The position numbers and the translations under genes are program-made. The notes under the pieces are model-generated. The model did not search any database and was not told where the DNA came from. It worked only from the letters and a program-made list of their open reading frames with translations. A DNA stretch of 64,000 nt from positions 289,908-353,907 of the forward strand of contig JAUXYP010000008.1 in assembly GCA_030694265.1 (NCBI GenBank). The letters run 5' to 3'. This DNA comes from Sulfuricurvum sp. (GTDB lineage Bacteria; Campylobacterota; Campylobacteria; Campylobacterales; Sulfurimonadaceae). How positions within the stretch are numbered: position 1 is the stretch's first letter; every line of letters begins with the position of its first letter. Of this stretch, positions 1 to 11,363 are shown piece after piece.

Positions 1-2
1 AT

Positions 3-1934
3 GAGAAGATTATTGATTCTGAATTGTCCGTAGAAAAAGGGGCGATTAAGATTGTTTATGGGTTTAATAAGGGGTATTATTTTACTTTTCTAAAAGCCTT
101 TTGTGCCACAGTCGGCATAGATGTCACTGTACCATTTTACTCTCTTGAAGAACATCAGAAAAAAGCCATATTGCACGGCACAATCGACGATGTCCAATTC
201 AAGTGGCAAGAACATCCAATAACTCGTACATGGCCTGGAATTGTCCGTATTGCCTATGATATTTTTAAAGATGAAAAAGATCTCGCGGATTATATGAGTG
301 AAAAGCCGTGTAATATTTGTAATTCGAATCGATTAAAACGTGAATCATTAGCGGTAAAAGTAGCGGACAAAGGGATTGGTGAAGTAATTACTATGCCGCT
401 CAAAGACACGTATGCATGGTTCGTTGATCCGAAAACATTTGAGCATTTGAGTGATCAAAGTACGATGATCGCAGCGTCAATCCTCAATGAGATTCGTGAG
501 CGCCTCTTTTTTCTCTTTGATGTGGGTCTTGGGTATCTATCCTTGAGCCGTGATGCCCGTAGTATCAGTGGTGGAGAAGCCCAGCGGATTCGTATCGCAT
601 CTCAAATCGGAAGCGGTTTAACCGGTGTTATGTATGTCCTCGATGAGCCTAGTATCGGATTGCATGAACGGGATACGCTAAAGCTTATTCGAACACTGCG
701 ATCTTTGCAGGAAAAAGGGAATACGGTTATTGTTGTTGAACATGACAAAGAAACGATTGAACATGCCGACTATATCGTTGATATAGGCCCTGGTGCAGGA
801 AAATACGGCGGAAATGTTGTTTTCGCAGGTACACTTGAAGAGATGAAAAAAAGCGATACCCTCACTGCCGATTATTTATCTGGACGTAAGCAAATAAAAT
901 ACTTTTATCGTCGACCTCAAGAAGAGTGGATGAATATTAATAATGTTTCGCTTAATAATATTAATGATCTGAGTGTTGCGATTCCACTGCACAATTTCGT
1001 ATGTGTTACCGGTGTTAGCGGAAGCGGTAAGAGTTCGCTGATTTTACAGACACTTCTGCCTGTGGCGAGAGAAATTTTAAATCGTGCACGTAAAATAAAT
1101 CGGATTGAAGGCGTTGAAATCACGGGACTTGAAAAGCTTGATAAAGTTATTTATCTTGATCAAAGCCCAATCGGGCGTACACCGCGTTCCAATCCTGCTA
1201 CCTATACAGGTGTAATGGATGAGATTCGTAATTTGTTTACTAAAACAAAAGAGGCACAGATTAGAGGGTATACAGCATCACGCTTTAGCTTTAACGTTAA
1301 AGGCGGTCGATGTGAAAAGTGTCAGGGAGAGGGCGAAATCAAGATCGAGATGCACTTTCTTCCTGATATTATGGTCAAATGTGATGCATGTCATGGAAGC
1401 CGTTATAACTTGCAGACCCTGCAAGTGGAATATAAAGGCAAAACTATTTCTGACGTATTGAATATGAGTGTAGGTGAAGCGTTGGTGTTTTTTGCCCCTA
1501 TCCCTAAAATGAAGGTGATTTTACAGACACTTAGTGATGTCGGATTGGATTACATTACGTTGGGACAAAATGCTGTTACTCTTTCTGGCGGAGAAGCGCA
1601 ACGCATTAAATTGGCTAAAGAACTGAGTAAAAAAGATACCGGTAAAACACTGTATATCCTCGATGAACCTACTACGGGATTGCATTTTGATGACGTAAAC
1701 CGTTTAACGAAAGTACTTCACAATTTTGTGGAACTTGGGAATTCAGTTTTGGTCATTGAGCATAATCTTGATATGATAAAAAATGCCGATTATATTATTG
1801 ATTTAGGGCCTGAAGGCGGATCAGGCGGAGGACTTTTGGTAGCTCAGGGTAATCCGGAAATGGTGGCCAATGATTGGGAAAAAACCGGAAGTTTTACCGG
1901 AAAATATTTAGCTCTTGAATTAAATAAGATATAA
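3..1934 (+). CDS. uvrA: excinuclease ABC subunit A, 3' portion (truncated by window start)
   Basis: Frame is open from base 3; two ABC signature/Walker B sets (LSGGEAQRIRIA, LSGGEAQRIKLA; YVLDEPSIGLHERD, YILDEPTTGLHFDD) and zinc-finger CEKCQGEGEIKIEMHFLPD typical of UvrA. Confidence 0.97.
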   Translation, partial: EKIIDSELSVEKGAIKIVYGFNKGYYFTFLKAFCATVGIDVTVPFYSLEEHQKKAILHGTIDDVQFKWQEHPITRTWPGIVRIAYDIFKDEKDLADYMSEKPCNICNSNRLKRESLAVKVADKGIGEVITMPLKDTYAWFVDPKTFEHLSDQSTMIAASILNEIRERLFFLFDVGLGYLSLSRDARSISGGEAQRIRIASQIGSGLTGVMYVLDEPSIGLHERDTLKLIRTLRSLQEKGNTVIVVEHDKETIEHADYIVDIGPGAGKYGGNVVFAGTLEEMKKSDTLTADYLSGRKQIKYFYRRPQEEWMNINNVSLNNINDLSVAIPLHNFVCVTGVSGSGKSSLILQTLLPVAREILNRARKINRIEGVEITGLEKLDKVIYLDQSPIGRTPRSNPATYTGVMDEIRNLFTKTKEAQIRGYTASRFSFNVKGGRCEKCQGEGEIKIEMHFLPDIMVKCDACHGSRYNLQTLQVEYKGKTISDVLNMSVGEALVFFAPIPKMKVILQTLSDVGLDYITLGQNAVTLSGGEAQRIKLAKELSKKDTGKTLYILDEPTTGLHFDDVNRLTKVLHNFVELGNSVLVIEHNLDMIKNADYIIDLGPEGGSGGGLLVAQGNPEMVANDWEKTGSFTGKYLALELNKI

Positions 1935-1967
1935 TAAACGCAGTAGCTTATACTATAAGGACCATGA

Positions 1968-2783
1968 ATGAAAAGTTCAATGATAGACAGCATTAAATCG
2001 TTACCACCATTGCCTAAGACCGTTATTGATATGCAAAGGGTTTGTAATGATCCTGAATCTTCTATCGGTGATTTGGTGAAGACCATTGAAGGTGATCCTA
2101 TGATTGTTGCAAACTTACTAAAAGCGGCTAATTCACCGTTGTACAGTTTGCGTCGTGAGATTAACAATGTGGCACAGGCAGTTTCATTGTTCGGTATGAG
2201 TATGACACGATCAATTGGCTTGGGTAATTCAGTACGTAAACTTTTGAATGTAGATATGGAGCCTTATGGAATCACTTCAGAACGCTTTGCGGAGATATCT
2301 TCCATGCAGGCTGTCTTATCTCATAAGTGGTTTAGTCAAATTGATAGAGCCAAAGCAGATAAACTTTTTTTAGCCTCTTTTCTGCAAGAAACGGGGAAGA
2401 TCGTTATTGCGAGCGATATTATCCAAGAAGAGCTGGTTACCAATTTTAAATCAGATATTGAAGTGGCAGTTGATATCTCAAGTGTTGAACGTAGTTATGT
2501 AGAAGCATCAACGGCAGAAGTAACTGCAGCAATTTTTGCTCACTGGAATTTTGATCATGAGTTTGTTCAAATGATATCATTTTCAGATACACCTCAAGAA
2601 GCTCCTGATGAGATTAAAGAGCTAGCTACGGTGCTTAATATCATCAAAACTATTATGCCTATTAATGACCCATTGTCTGAGCGTTCAATTACGCAAGGGC
2701 TTAAAAAAGCTGAAGCAGCAGGATTTGATGCCGTTAAATTGCAAAAAGCAATTGATGCTATTGTTGAAATAAAAACGGCGTAG
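1968..2783 (+). CDS. HDOD domain-containing protein
   Basis: N-terminal LPPLPKTVIDMQRVCNDPESSIGDLVKTIEGDPMIVANLLKAANSPLY is typical HDOD; follows uvrA. Confidence 0.85.
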   Translation: MKSSMIDSIKSLPPLPKTVIDMQRVCNDPESSIGDLVKTIEGDPMIVANLLKAANSPLYSLRREINNVAQAVSLFGMSMTRSIGLGNSVRKLLNVDMEPYGITSERFAEISSMQAVLSHKWFSQIDRAKADKLFLASFLQETGKIVIASDIIQEELVTNFKSDIEVAVDISSVERSYVEASTAEVTAAIFAHWNFDHEFVQMISFSDTPQEAPDEIKELATVLNIIKTIMPINDPLSERSITQGLKKAEAAGFDAVKLQKAIDAIVEIKTA

Positions 2784-2794
2784 TTTAAATAAAG

Positions 2795-5512
2795 ATGGCC
2801 CCAAAAACAATAACAATTATAGATACTTTTGGATTTTTTTTCCGCTCGTTTTATGCTCTTCCTCCTCTAACGAACAAACATGGTTTTCCGACCGGTCTTT
2901 TGACTGGATTTATGAACTTTATTGCATCACTTCACAAAGATCACAGCAGTGATTATCTTATTTTTGCACTAGACGCAAAGGGGCCTAGCTTCAGATCCAA
3001 AATTGATCCGAATTATAAAGCTAATCGCTCTCCTGCCCCTGATGATTTAATCAAACAGCTTCCTATTGCTATTGATTGGATTGATAAAATGGGCTATAAG
3101 TCCCTGTCTTTAACAGGATATGAAGCCGATGATATGATCGCCTCTGTTGTGCATCATGCAAGAGAGCAGGGCTATTTGGTCCGTATTGTGTCACATGATA
3201 AAGACTTGTATCAGCTTATTGAAGATGATTTAGTCGTACTTGTAGATGCAATCAGTAAAAAAGTGCTCAATGAAAAACATTGTACGGAGAAATACGGTGT
3301 TCATCCGAGTCAATTTATTGATTATCAAGCTCTCATTGGGGATACCGCTGATAATGTCCCCGGAGTAAAAGGGATTGGCAAGGTAACGGCAGAAAAACTT
3401 TTGGATCAATTTGGAAGTTTGGATGCAATGTATGAACGTCTGAACGAAGTAATGCCTCCTCGTATTCGTGGATTATTAGAAACGTATCGTGATGATGCAT
3501 TTCGTTCGAGAGAGCTGGTAACACTAAAGGCAGATGTGTTTGATGTCTTAGACTTTAGTGAGTATGAGATGCATTTTGATAATCCTTTTCTTCCATTGTA
3601 TGATGATCTTGTACATTATGAGATGAATGCAGTCTTACGTTCTTTGAAGGCAAAAGCGCTTTTTGACGATTCGGTGAATTTTCCAAAAGTTGAAATAGCG
3701 ACGATTGGGCAAACGTGTACGAATAAAGAAGGGTGCAGTCTGCTCATAGATAATGATGAAACATTGAAGCGACATATTGCAGCTATCGGATTGGATGCAT
3801 TGATCGCGTTTGACACGGAAACGACCGGTTTGGATTATCATCATGATTCATTGGTAGGATTTAGCTTTAGTACAGATGGAAAGACAGGCTATTATGTACC
3901 CATTGCCCACTCTTATTTAGGTGTTGGTAATCAGGTAAGTTCAGATGCTGCTAAAAGGGCAATGATAGAGATTTTTAAACGAAAAGTCATAGGTCATAAT
4001 ATTAAATTTGATCTTCACTTTGTTACCCGTTTTTTAGGTGTTGACAGGTTGCCGATTCATGCAGACACAATGGTATTGGCATGGTTGGGTGATTCAGGAA
4101 GATCACTTTCGATGGACAGTTTAAGTCAATCACTCTTTGGACATGAGATGATCCATTTCAAAGATACGGTTAAAAAAGGAGAAAATTTCGCTTCCGTGGC
4201 TATTGAGGATGCGTGTCGTTATGCTGCGGAAGACGCATACATCACGTTTCAATTGTATGAGGTGCTCAATAAGCAGCTCGAGCTAAAAGGGGGAGCTGCT
4301 GCCCTTAGTGAAGCGTATAATGTCGAATTTCCTTTTACGCTAACGCTATTGGGAATGGAGCGAGAAGGAATCGCGGTAGATGTAAAGATATTGGAGCTTT
4401 TTAAAACAGAAGTTGCGAAAGAACTGGCATCACTTACCGAAAATATTTATACTTCTTGTGGCACTGTTTTCAATTTAAATTCACCTAAACAACTTGGAAC
4501 GATACTGTTTGAGACATTAAAGCTACCGCATGGTAAAAAGACAAAAACAGGTTACAGTACAGATGAGTCCGTCTTAGAGGGATTGAAAAATGAACATTCA
4601 GTCATTGAAATGCTTCTTCAATATCGTGAATATCATAAGTTGTATTCGACTTACATCGAGCCTCTGATGGCACTAGCTAAAAGCGACAAACACTCTCGAA
4701 TTTATACGTCTTTCGTTCAGACAGGTACAGCAACGGGTAGATTAAGTTCAAAAAATCCAAATTTACAGAATATTCCGGTTAAAACAGCATTGGGAATGCG
4801 TATTCGTGAGGCGTTTATTGCGTCACATGGAAAAAAACTCATAGGTATCGATTACTCTCAAATTGAATTACGACTGTTGGCCCATTTTAGTGAAGACAGC
4901 GTTTTGTTGAATGCCTTTAATGAAGGCCGTGATATTCACATGCAAACAGCCATTTCATTATTTGGTGAAGAGGAAGCACGTGCAAAGCGTCATATTGCCA
5001 AAACCGTAAATTTTGGATTGTTATATGGGATGGGTGCGAAAAAACTATCTGATACGTTGGGAATCACTACCAAAGAAGCAAAAGAGATTATTGAGCGCTA
5101 TTTTGAAACATTCCCTAGCGTCAAAGGATACTTTAGCGGTATCGTTGAGCAGGCAAAAGAGATGGGGTATGTCGAGACATTGCTCCATCGCCGCCGCTAT
5201 TTTGATTTCGGTTCTGCTACGCCAATGCTCAAAGCCGCATACGAGCGCGAAGCGGTTAATACAGTTTTTCAAGGTTCTGTAAGTGATCTGATAAAATTAT
5301 CAATGAATGTGATTGATGAGATTATTCGTAGTGAAGGTTTAGGTGCACGAATGTTGTTGCAAATACATGATGAACTTATTTTTGAAGTGGATGAAGATGT
5401 GGCCCAAGAGCTTGGAAAACGTTTTGTAGATGTTATGGAATCCATTATGACACTGCGTATTCCCCTCAAAACGTCACTGCATATAGGAAACCATTGGGGT
5501 GAACTCAAATAG
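2795..5512 (+). CDS. polA: DNA polymerase I
   Basis: 905 aa with 5' nuclease domain, 3'-5' exonuclease motif (AFDTETTGLD) and polymerase motifs (TATGRLSSKNPNLQNIP, IGIDYSQIELRLLAH, LQIHDELIFEV). Confidence 0.97.
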   Translation: MAPKTITIIDTFGFFFRSFYALPPLTNKHGFPTGLLTGFMNFIASLHKDHSSDYLIFALDAKGPSFRSKIDPNYKANRSPAPDDLIKQLPIAIDWIDKMGYKSLSLTGYEADDMIASVVHHAREQGYLVRIVSHDKDLYQLIEDDLVVLVDAISKKVLNEKHCTEKYGVHPSQFIDYQALIGDTADNVPGVKGIGKVTAEKLLDQFGSLDAMYERLNEVMPPRIRGLLETYRDDAFRSRELVTLKADVFDVLDFSEYEMHFDNPFLPLYDDLVHYEMNAVLRSLKAKALFDDSVNFPKVEIATIGQTCTNKEGCSLLIDNDETLKRHIAAIGLDALIAFDTETTGLDYHHDSLVGFSFSTDGKTGYYVPIAHSYLGVGNQVSSDAAKRAMIEIFKRKVIGHNIKFDLHFVTRFLGVDRLPIHADTMVLAWLGDSGRSLSMDSLSQSLFGHEMIHFKDTVKKGENFASVAIEDACRYAAEDAYITFQLYEVLNKQLELKGGAAALSEAYNVEFPFTLTLLGMEREGIAVDVKILELFKTEVAKELASLTENIYTSCGTVFNLNSPKQLGTILFETLKLPHGKKTKTGYSTDESVLEGLKNEHSVIEMLLQYREYHKLYSTYIEPLMALAKSDKHSRIYTSFVQTGTATGRLSSKNPNLQNIPVKTALGMRIREAFIASHGKKLIGIDYSQIELRLLAHFSEDSVLLNAFNEGRDIHMQTAISLFGEEEARAKRHIAKTVNFGLLYGMGAKKLSDTLGITTKEAKEIIERYFETFPSVKGYFSGIVEQAKEMGYVETLLHRRRYFDFGSATPMLKAAYEREAVNTVFQGSVSDLIKLSMNVIDEIIRSEGLGARMLLQIHDELIFEVDEDVAQELGKRFVDVMESIMTLRIPLKTSLHIGNHWGELK

Positions 5513-5536
5513 TTTCTTGACAGATAAAGGATTACT

Positions 5537-6889
5537 ATGATCAAAAAAATTATCGAGAATCTTGAGAAGTCAAATTGCTCAGTTGATGGTACATTTATAC
5601 AAGCTGTCAGTGAAGTAATGAATTCCTTGCAACCTGTGATAGAAAATGATGACCGTTATGAGACGTATGCCATATTAGAGCGTATTGTTACTGCAGATCG
5701 TATCATACAGTTTAAAGTACAGTGGGTAGATGATCATAATCATGTTCATGTCAATAATGGATATCGTATACAGTACAACAATGCTCTTGGACCCTATAAG
5801 GGAGGGCTGCGATTTCATCCCAGTGTTACTGAGGGTGTTCTGAAATTTTTAGCATTTGAACAGATTTTTAAAAACTCTTTGACGGGTCTTCCAATCGGTG
5901 GCGGCAAAGGGGGAAGCGATTTTGATCCTAAAGGAAAAAGTGATTTTGAGATAATGAACTTTTGTCGTGCATTTATGAGAGAACTTCATCTTTATATAGG
6001 CGCCCGTATTGATGTACCTGCCGGAGACATAGGTGTCGGTACGAGAGAAATCGGATTTTTATATGGGGAATACAAGCGGATTACCCGAAATTATGACGGT
6101 GTTCTCAGCGGAAAGCCTTATACATTCGGCGGTTCTCTTCTGCGTCCTGAAGCTACGGGATACGGTGTCGTTTATTTTGCACAGGAAATGCTCAAAGAAG
6201 AGTTGGAAGAAGTGCTAGAAAATCAGATATGTACTGTAAGCGGTGCCGGTAATGTTGCTCTTCATACAATTGAGAAACTTCAGCACATTGGGGCGAAAGT
6301 AGTGACTTGCAGTGATAGTGAGGGGACTATTTATGACCCTAGTGGTATCAATCTGACATTATTAAGAATTTTAAAAGATGATGGCCGCCGCTTATCTTTG
6401 GAAAACTATGCAACTCAAGTTCAAGGGTCACAGTACATAAAAAAAGCAGACTATCCGATTGGTGGGCATGCAACTTGGAATATACCCTGTTTTGCAGCAT
6501 TCCCATGTGCAACACAAAATGAACTTACGGAAATGGATGCACAAATATTGGTCAATAATGGCTGTGTAGCGGTTATTGAAGGGGCTAATATGCCAACCCA
6601 ACCAAAAGCCATAGAACTTTTTTTACGTGAGGGTGTTCTTTTCGCTCCAGGAAAAGCTTCTAACGCAGGCGGTGTTGCAGTAAGTGAATTTGAGATGAGT
6701 CAGAATGCGTCGATGGAAAAGTGGAGTTATGATAAAGTAGATGCTAAACTCAATGAAATCATGTGTCAAATTTACAAGCGAGTTGCTTTAACAGCAAAAG
6801 AATACGGTAAAGAGAGAAATTTTGTAGATGGAGCTAACATTGCAGCGTTCAAGCGCCTTGCAGAGGCTATGATACTTGAGGGTGTCTAA
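5537..6889 (+). CDS. gdhA: NADP-type glutamate dehydrogenase
   Basis: GPYKGGLRFHPSV, PIGGGKGGSDFDPKGKSD and IEGANMPTQPKA motifs. Confidence 0.95.
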   Translation: MIKKIIENLEKSNCSVDGTFIQAVSEVMNSLQPVIENDDRYETYAILERIVTADRIIQFKVQWVDDHNHVHVNNGYRIQYNNALGPYKGGLRFHPSVTEGVLKFLAFEQIFKNSLTGLPIGGGKGGSDFDPKGKSDFEIMNFCRAFMRELHLYIGARIDVPAGDIGVGTREIGFLYGEYKRITRNYDGVLSGKPYTFGGSLLRPEATGYGVVYFAQEMLKEELEEVLENQICTVSGAGNVALHTIEKLQHIGAKVVTCSDSEGTIYDPSGINLTLLRILKDDGRRLSLENYATQVQGSQYIKKADYPIGGHATWNIPCFAAFPCATQNELTEMDAQILVNNGCVAVIEGANMPTQPKAIELFLREGVLFAPGKASNAGGVAVSEFEMSQNASMEKWSYDKVDAKLNEIMCQIYKRVALTAKEYGKERNFVDGANIAAFKRLAEAMILEGV

Positions 6890-6966
6890 TACCATTAACA
6901 GTGAATTAACATATATTTACCTTATACCGACTATAATTTCTACCATATTATCTAGATAGGTTCCTT

Positions 6967-9900
6967 ATGAATAAAATCCACTCTATTTTAAGTTCCATGA
7001 AGACCATGGCGGCCCTCATGCTTATATTTGCCGTTACTATTGGCTATGCCACATTTGTAGAAAATGATTATGGCACAATGACTGCAAAAGCTGATATATA
7101 CAATGCACGATGGTTTGAAATACTGTTAGGGCTTCTTGCTCTTAATTTATTGCTTAATATTGTTAAGTTCAATATGGCGCGAAAAGAAAAAATATTGGTA
7201 TTTACCTTTCACGTTTCGTTTTTGATCATATTGATTGGTGCTGCAGTAACCCGTTATTTTGGTTATGAGGGCGTGATGCACATTCGTGAGGGTGAAAGTA
7301 ATAACGTTATTGTAAGTAATGAGCCGTATGTGACGTTTAATGTACACAATGAAGGGAAATCTTACACATTCCAAGAGCCATTATTTCTCTCAAAGCGTTT
7401 ATCCAATACATTTGAGCGTACATTGGCGTTTGATGGTGGAGAAGTGAAGGTTAAATTAGATGGATATATGGGAGATGCAAGACTGGAAGCAGTTTCAGAT
7501 CCTAAAGGTGAGTCGATTCTTAATATGATGGTGACTGCAGGAGGTGCAGGAGAACAAGTGAGCTTGAAAAAAGGTGATTCTTTTGAGGCTGATGATTTTG
7601 TCTTGGATTTTGGATCGGGACGAAACTATCAAAAACCTGTTGTTTCCTTAAGTGTAGAAGGGGATAAGGTCATGATGAATCATGGAATGAAACTTAATAC
7701 CCTTAGTATGAATACACAGCAGTCAGGTTCATTGGATTCTGGAAAGAATGAGTTAGCAGCGCGTACACTGTTTCAAACACCGCAAAGCGGCTTTGTATTA
7801 CGTTCATTTATTCCTAAAGGTATCATGAAACTCATTTCCAAACCTGGGAAAGGGCCAATGATGAAAGGTGCTGATGCGTTAACACTAGAGCTTTCCCGCG
7901 GTGATAAAAAAGACTCGCTTATTGTTTTAGGTACACCGGGTGAGATCGGTGAAGCCAAAACAGTTACATTGGGGAATATTACGGTTGATGTTGCTTATGG
8001 CTCTATTGAACGTTCTTTACCTTTCGCAATACAACTCAATGATTTTCAACTAGAGCGATATCCGGGCTCTATGTCTCCGGCATCGTATGCGAGTGAAGTT
8101 ACCCTTATCGACCAAGCCCATGGAGTTAAAATGCCTTATCGTATTTATATGAATCATATTCTTGATTATAAACAGTACCGCTTCTTTCAGTCGTCATTCG
8201 ATCAAGATGAAATGGGAACGGTTTTATCTGTAAATCGTGACCCAGGTACTATAGTGACGTACATAGGGTACATATTACTCGCAATTGGATTGTTTGGTGT
8301 CTTGATTGTCAAAAATGGCCGCTTTAATGGTCTTAGTGAAAAATTAAAATCATTGAATGCAAAAAAACTTGCGGCATCTTTGGCATTGATAGTCATGGCT
8401 TTGAGCAATGTGAATCTTCATGCTCAAAATAATGAGAATCCTGTAATCACAACAGCTAAGAGTTTTGACGCTGCGCATGCGGAGAAATTTGGGCATTTGA
8501 TCGTTCAAGATTCCAGCGGGCGTATGAAACCTCTTGATACTCTTTCTCACGAAATTTTATCAAAACTTAACCGTAGTACATCGTTGTTAGGGCTAAGTTC
8601 TAATCAGGTGATTATGGGGATGATGTTGCGACCTGATGCATGGCGTGAAATAGCTATGATCAAAACAGGGGACAAAGAGATCAATAAACGTATTGGACTT
8701 CCAGAAGATGCAAAAGTGGCAGCATTTTCTCAATTTTTTGAAGTACCTGATGAGATCACCGGATATAAACTAGCATCTCTTGTTGATGAGGCCACTCGTA
8801 AGGCTCCAGGCAAACGTGATAAGTTTGATAAAGCACTTTTGCAAATTGATGAACGTGTTAATGTTGCATTCATGGTATACACCGGTTCATTAATTCAAAT
8901 ATGGCCAAAACCAAACGATCAAAACAATAAATGGTATGCAACTATTGAGGCATTGCAGACATTGGATCCAAAAGATGCTCAAATGGTACGTTTGATGGCA
9001 ATGGGCTATTTCAGTGCTGTTGATAGTGCATTAAAAAGCGGTGATTGGTCTAATGCAGACAAAGCACTCTCGTTAATTGATAAATATCAGCATTTTGCAG
9101 GTGCGAGTGTTTATCCAAGTGAAACAAGAGCAAAAGTTGAATTGGCTTACAATAAATGGAATATCTTCGAACAGTTGTGGCCTTTATATTTTATTCTTGG
9201 ATTTGCACTTTTGCTTCTCTCGTTCCTTAAAATTTTAAAGCCTTCGTTCAAGATTGAAGGTTTCACCAAAGTCACACTTGGATTATTGATTATATTTTTT
9301 GCAGCGCATACAGCCGGTTTGGCAATGCGTTGGTACATTGCAGGGCATGCTCCATGGTCAAATGGATATGAGTCAATGGTTTATATTGCATGGGCAACCG
9401 TATTAGCAGGATTTATTTTCTCACGTAAATCAGCTATTACTTTGGCGGCCACAGGAATCATGGCTGGTATTATTCTTTTTGTTGCACACTTGAATTGGCT
9501 TGATCCGCAGGTGACAAATCTAGTTCCTGTATTACAGTCCTATTGGCTTGCTATTCATGTTGCTATGATTACGGCTAGTTACGGCTTCTTAGGCTTGGGT
9601 GCTCTGCTGGGGATGATTACGTTAATACTTTTCATACTAAAAAATCCTGCTAATGAAGCACGTCTTAATCTTGCGATCAAAGAGCTTAACGGTATCAATG
9701 AAATGAGTTTAATGATCGGGTTGATTCTTTTGACTGTTGGAAACTTCTTGGGTGGCGTATGGGCTAATGAGAGTTGGGGACGTTACTGGGGATGGGATCC
9801 AAAAGAGACATGGGCATTGGTTACTATCTTAGTATATGCCGTGGTTATTCATCTTCGTATGATCAAAGGCGCCTATAATGACTACAGTTTCAGTGTCATT

Positions 9901-10077
9901 TCTCTTTTGGCATTTACATCGGTGTTGATGACCTATTTTGGGGTGAATTATTATCTTGCAGGAATGCACTCGTATGCAAAAGGGGATCCGGTTCCGGTAC
10001 CTGATTTTGTACCATGGACTTATGCCGTCATTGCAATTGTCATTGCTATGGCGTATCCTAAACGTTCTACGAAATAA
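6967..10077 (+). CDS. ccsA: fused cytochrome c biogenesis protein CcsBA (ResB + ResC/CcsA)
   Basis: 1036 aa; ResB-like N-terminus and CcsA tryptophan-rich motif WANESWGRYWGWDPKETWALVT. Confidence 0.93.
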   Translation: MNKIHSILSSMKTMAALMLIFAVTIGYATFVENDYGTMTAKADIYNARWFEILLGLLALNLLLNIVKFNMARKEKILVFTFHVSFLIILIGAAVTRYFGYEGVMHIREGESNNVIVSNEPYVTFNVHNEGKSYTFQEPLFLSKRLSNTFERTLAFDGGEVKVKLDGYMGDARLEAVSDPKGESILNMMVTAGGAGEQVSLKKGDSFEADDFVLDFGSGRNYQKPVVSLSVEGDKVMMNHGMKLNTLSMNTQQSGSLDSGKNELAARTLFQTPQSGFVLRSFIPKGIMKLISKPGKGPMMKGADALTLELSRGDKKDSLIVLGTPGEIGEAKTVTLGNITVDVAYGSIERSLPFAIQLNDFQLERYPGSMSPASYASEVTLIDQAHGVKMPYRIYMNHILDYKQYRFFQSSFDQDEMGTVLSVNRDPGTIVTYIGYILLAIGLFGVLIVKNGRFNGLSEKLKSLNAKKLAASLALIVMALSNVNLHAQNNENPVITTAKSFDAAHAEKFGHLIVQDSSGRMKPLDTLSHEILSKLNRSTSLLGLSSNQVIMGMMLRPDAWREIAMIKTGDKEINKRIGLPEDAKVAAFSQFFEVPDEITGYKLASLVDEATRKAPGKRDKFDKALLQIDERVNVAFMVYTGSLIQIWPKPNDQNNKWYATIEALQTLDPKDAQMVRLMAMGYFSAVDSALKSGDWSNADKALSLIDKYQHFAGASVYPSETRAKVELAYNKWNIFEQLWPLYFILGFALLLLSFLKILKPSFKIEGFTKVTLGLLIIFFAAHTAGLAMRWYIAGHAPWSNGYESMVYIAWATVLAGFIFSRKSAITLAATGIMAGIILFVAHLNWLDPQVTNLVPVLQSYWLAIHVAMITASYGFLGLGALLGMITLILFILKNPANEARLNLAIKELNGINEMSLMIGLILLTVGNFLGGVWANESWGRYWGWDPKETWALVTILVYAVVIHLRMIKGAYNDYSFSVISLLAFTSVLMTYFGVNYYLAGMHSYAKGDPVPVPDFVPWTYAVIAIVIAMAYPKRSTK

Positions 10078-10088
10078 AAAACTACTAG

Positions 10089-10121
10089 CCGTTCACTCTG
10101 AGCTTGTCGAAGGGTGAACGG
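10089..10121. repeat. REP-like imperfect palindrome CCGTTCACTCTGAGCTTGTCGAAGGGTGAACGG between convergent genes; possible bidirectional terminator
   Basis: 8-bp perfect outer arms (CCGTTCAC/GTGAACGG) located between the ends of ccsA and dnaJ. Confidence 0.7.
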
Positions 10122-10128
10122 ATGATCT

Positions 10129-11256
10129 TTATTTAAACCACCCTTTGACTTTATCAAATGTTGACTCAAACAGACTCTCATGAGGCTTTGACTCGATGCC
10201 GAAACTCGCTTGGAGTTTTTGTAAGAGTTCTTCTTGCTCAGTGGTGAGTTTTGTAGGATAGGTGAGGGTGACTTGTGCGATTAAATCACCTTTGCCACGA
10301 CCGTGAACATCCGCAACTCCTTCATTTCTAAAACGATATTGCTGTTTGTCCTTAGTCCCTTTTTCAAGCTCTAAGAGAACGTTGCCTGTGAGTGATGGGA
10401 TTGTAATGTCCTCTCCCAAAACGGCTTGAGTGAAAAAGACAGGAACTTGCAGATAAATATCATTACCGTTACGGATAAAGTGGCTGTCTTCTTCGACTTC
10501 AAAGGTCACATACAAATCACCTGCTACACCACTTTTACCCGTATTACCACGTCCTGATACTCTCAAACGGTTACCGGTATCGATTCCCGCTGGTACTTTG
10601 ACCGTTACGCTCTCTTTAGTTTCTGTGTAACTTTTACCTTTACAGTCTGAACATTTGGCACTGGCCATTGTCCCCTCACCATGACATGCAGGACAGGTTT
10701 GTGAGAAGGTCATAAAGCCTTGTCGTACATAGACTTGCCCTTTGCCGCCGCATTGGTTACATGAGGTTACTTTACCCTCTTTGGCACCGGTACCTTTACA
10801 GGTTTTACACGATTTTTTACTGCTGAAGGTCACTTCTTTTTCGCATCCGAAAACAGCCTCTTTGAAGCTTATTTTCATTTCTACACCCATATCGAGAGAG
10901 AACTTATCCGTTGGCTCACGTGATTGACGACGTCCAGTGCCACCGAATCCATTAAACATCTCTTCGAAAATACTGCCTAGATCGTCAAAGCCACCGCGTC
11001 CACGAGAAGCTCCACCACCTTGCAATCCCTCTTTTCCATATCGATCATACAATGCTCTTTGATTATCATCGCTTAGGGTTTGATAGGCTTCATTACAGAG
11101 TTTAAATTTATGCTCTGCATCAGGATTTCCTGGATTGCGATCCGGATGATGCAGTTTTGCCATTTTTCGGTAAGCTTTTTTAATTTCATCTCCATTGGCA
11201 CTTTTTGTGACTTCGAGAATTTCATAATAACTTAATTCGTCCATGTGTAGCTCCAT
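10129..11256 (-). CDS. dnaJ: chaperone protein DnaJ
   Basis: J domain with HPD (LHHPDRNPG), Gly-rich region and four CxxCxGxG repeats; start may be the internal Met [10 protein letters not shown] (11244). Confidence 0.96.
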   Translation of the reverse strand: MELHMDELSYYEILEVTKSANGDEIKKAYRKMAKLHHPDRNPGNPDAEHKFKLCNEAYQTLSDDNQRALYDRYGKEGLQGGGASRGRGGFDDLGSIFEEMFNGFGGTGRRQSREPTDKFSLDMGVEMKISFKEAVFGCEKEVTFSSKKSCKTCKGTGAKEGKVTSCNQCGGKGQVYVRQGFMTFSQTCPACHGEGTMASAKCSDCKGKSYTETKESVTVKVPAGIDTGNRLRVSGRGNTGKSGVAGDLYVTFEVEEDSHFIRNGNDIYLQVPVFFTQAVLGEDITIPSLTGNVLLELEKGTKDKQQYRFRNEGVADVHGRGKGDLIAQVTLTYPTKLTTEQEELLQKLQASFGIESKPHESLFESTFDKVKGWFK

Positions 11257-11363
11257 AAATAGGTTAAAAATTTTCGGAATTATAGCATATCAAACACAGT
11301 GTTACAATAATTGAGTCTTAAAGACTAAACTTATAATGAAAATCTTTTAGATACAATATCTCC

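Noticed and set aside
1219-1461. 80-aa ORF overlapping uvrA in another frame
   Set aside because: Contained in the UvrA coding region, composition consistent with an out-of-frame translation
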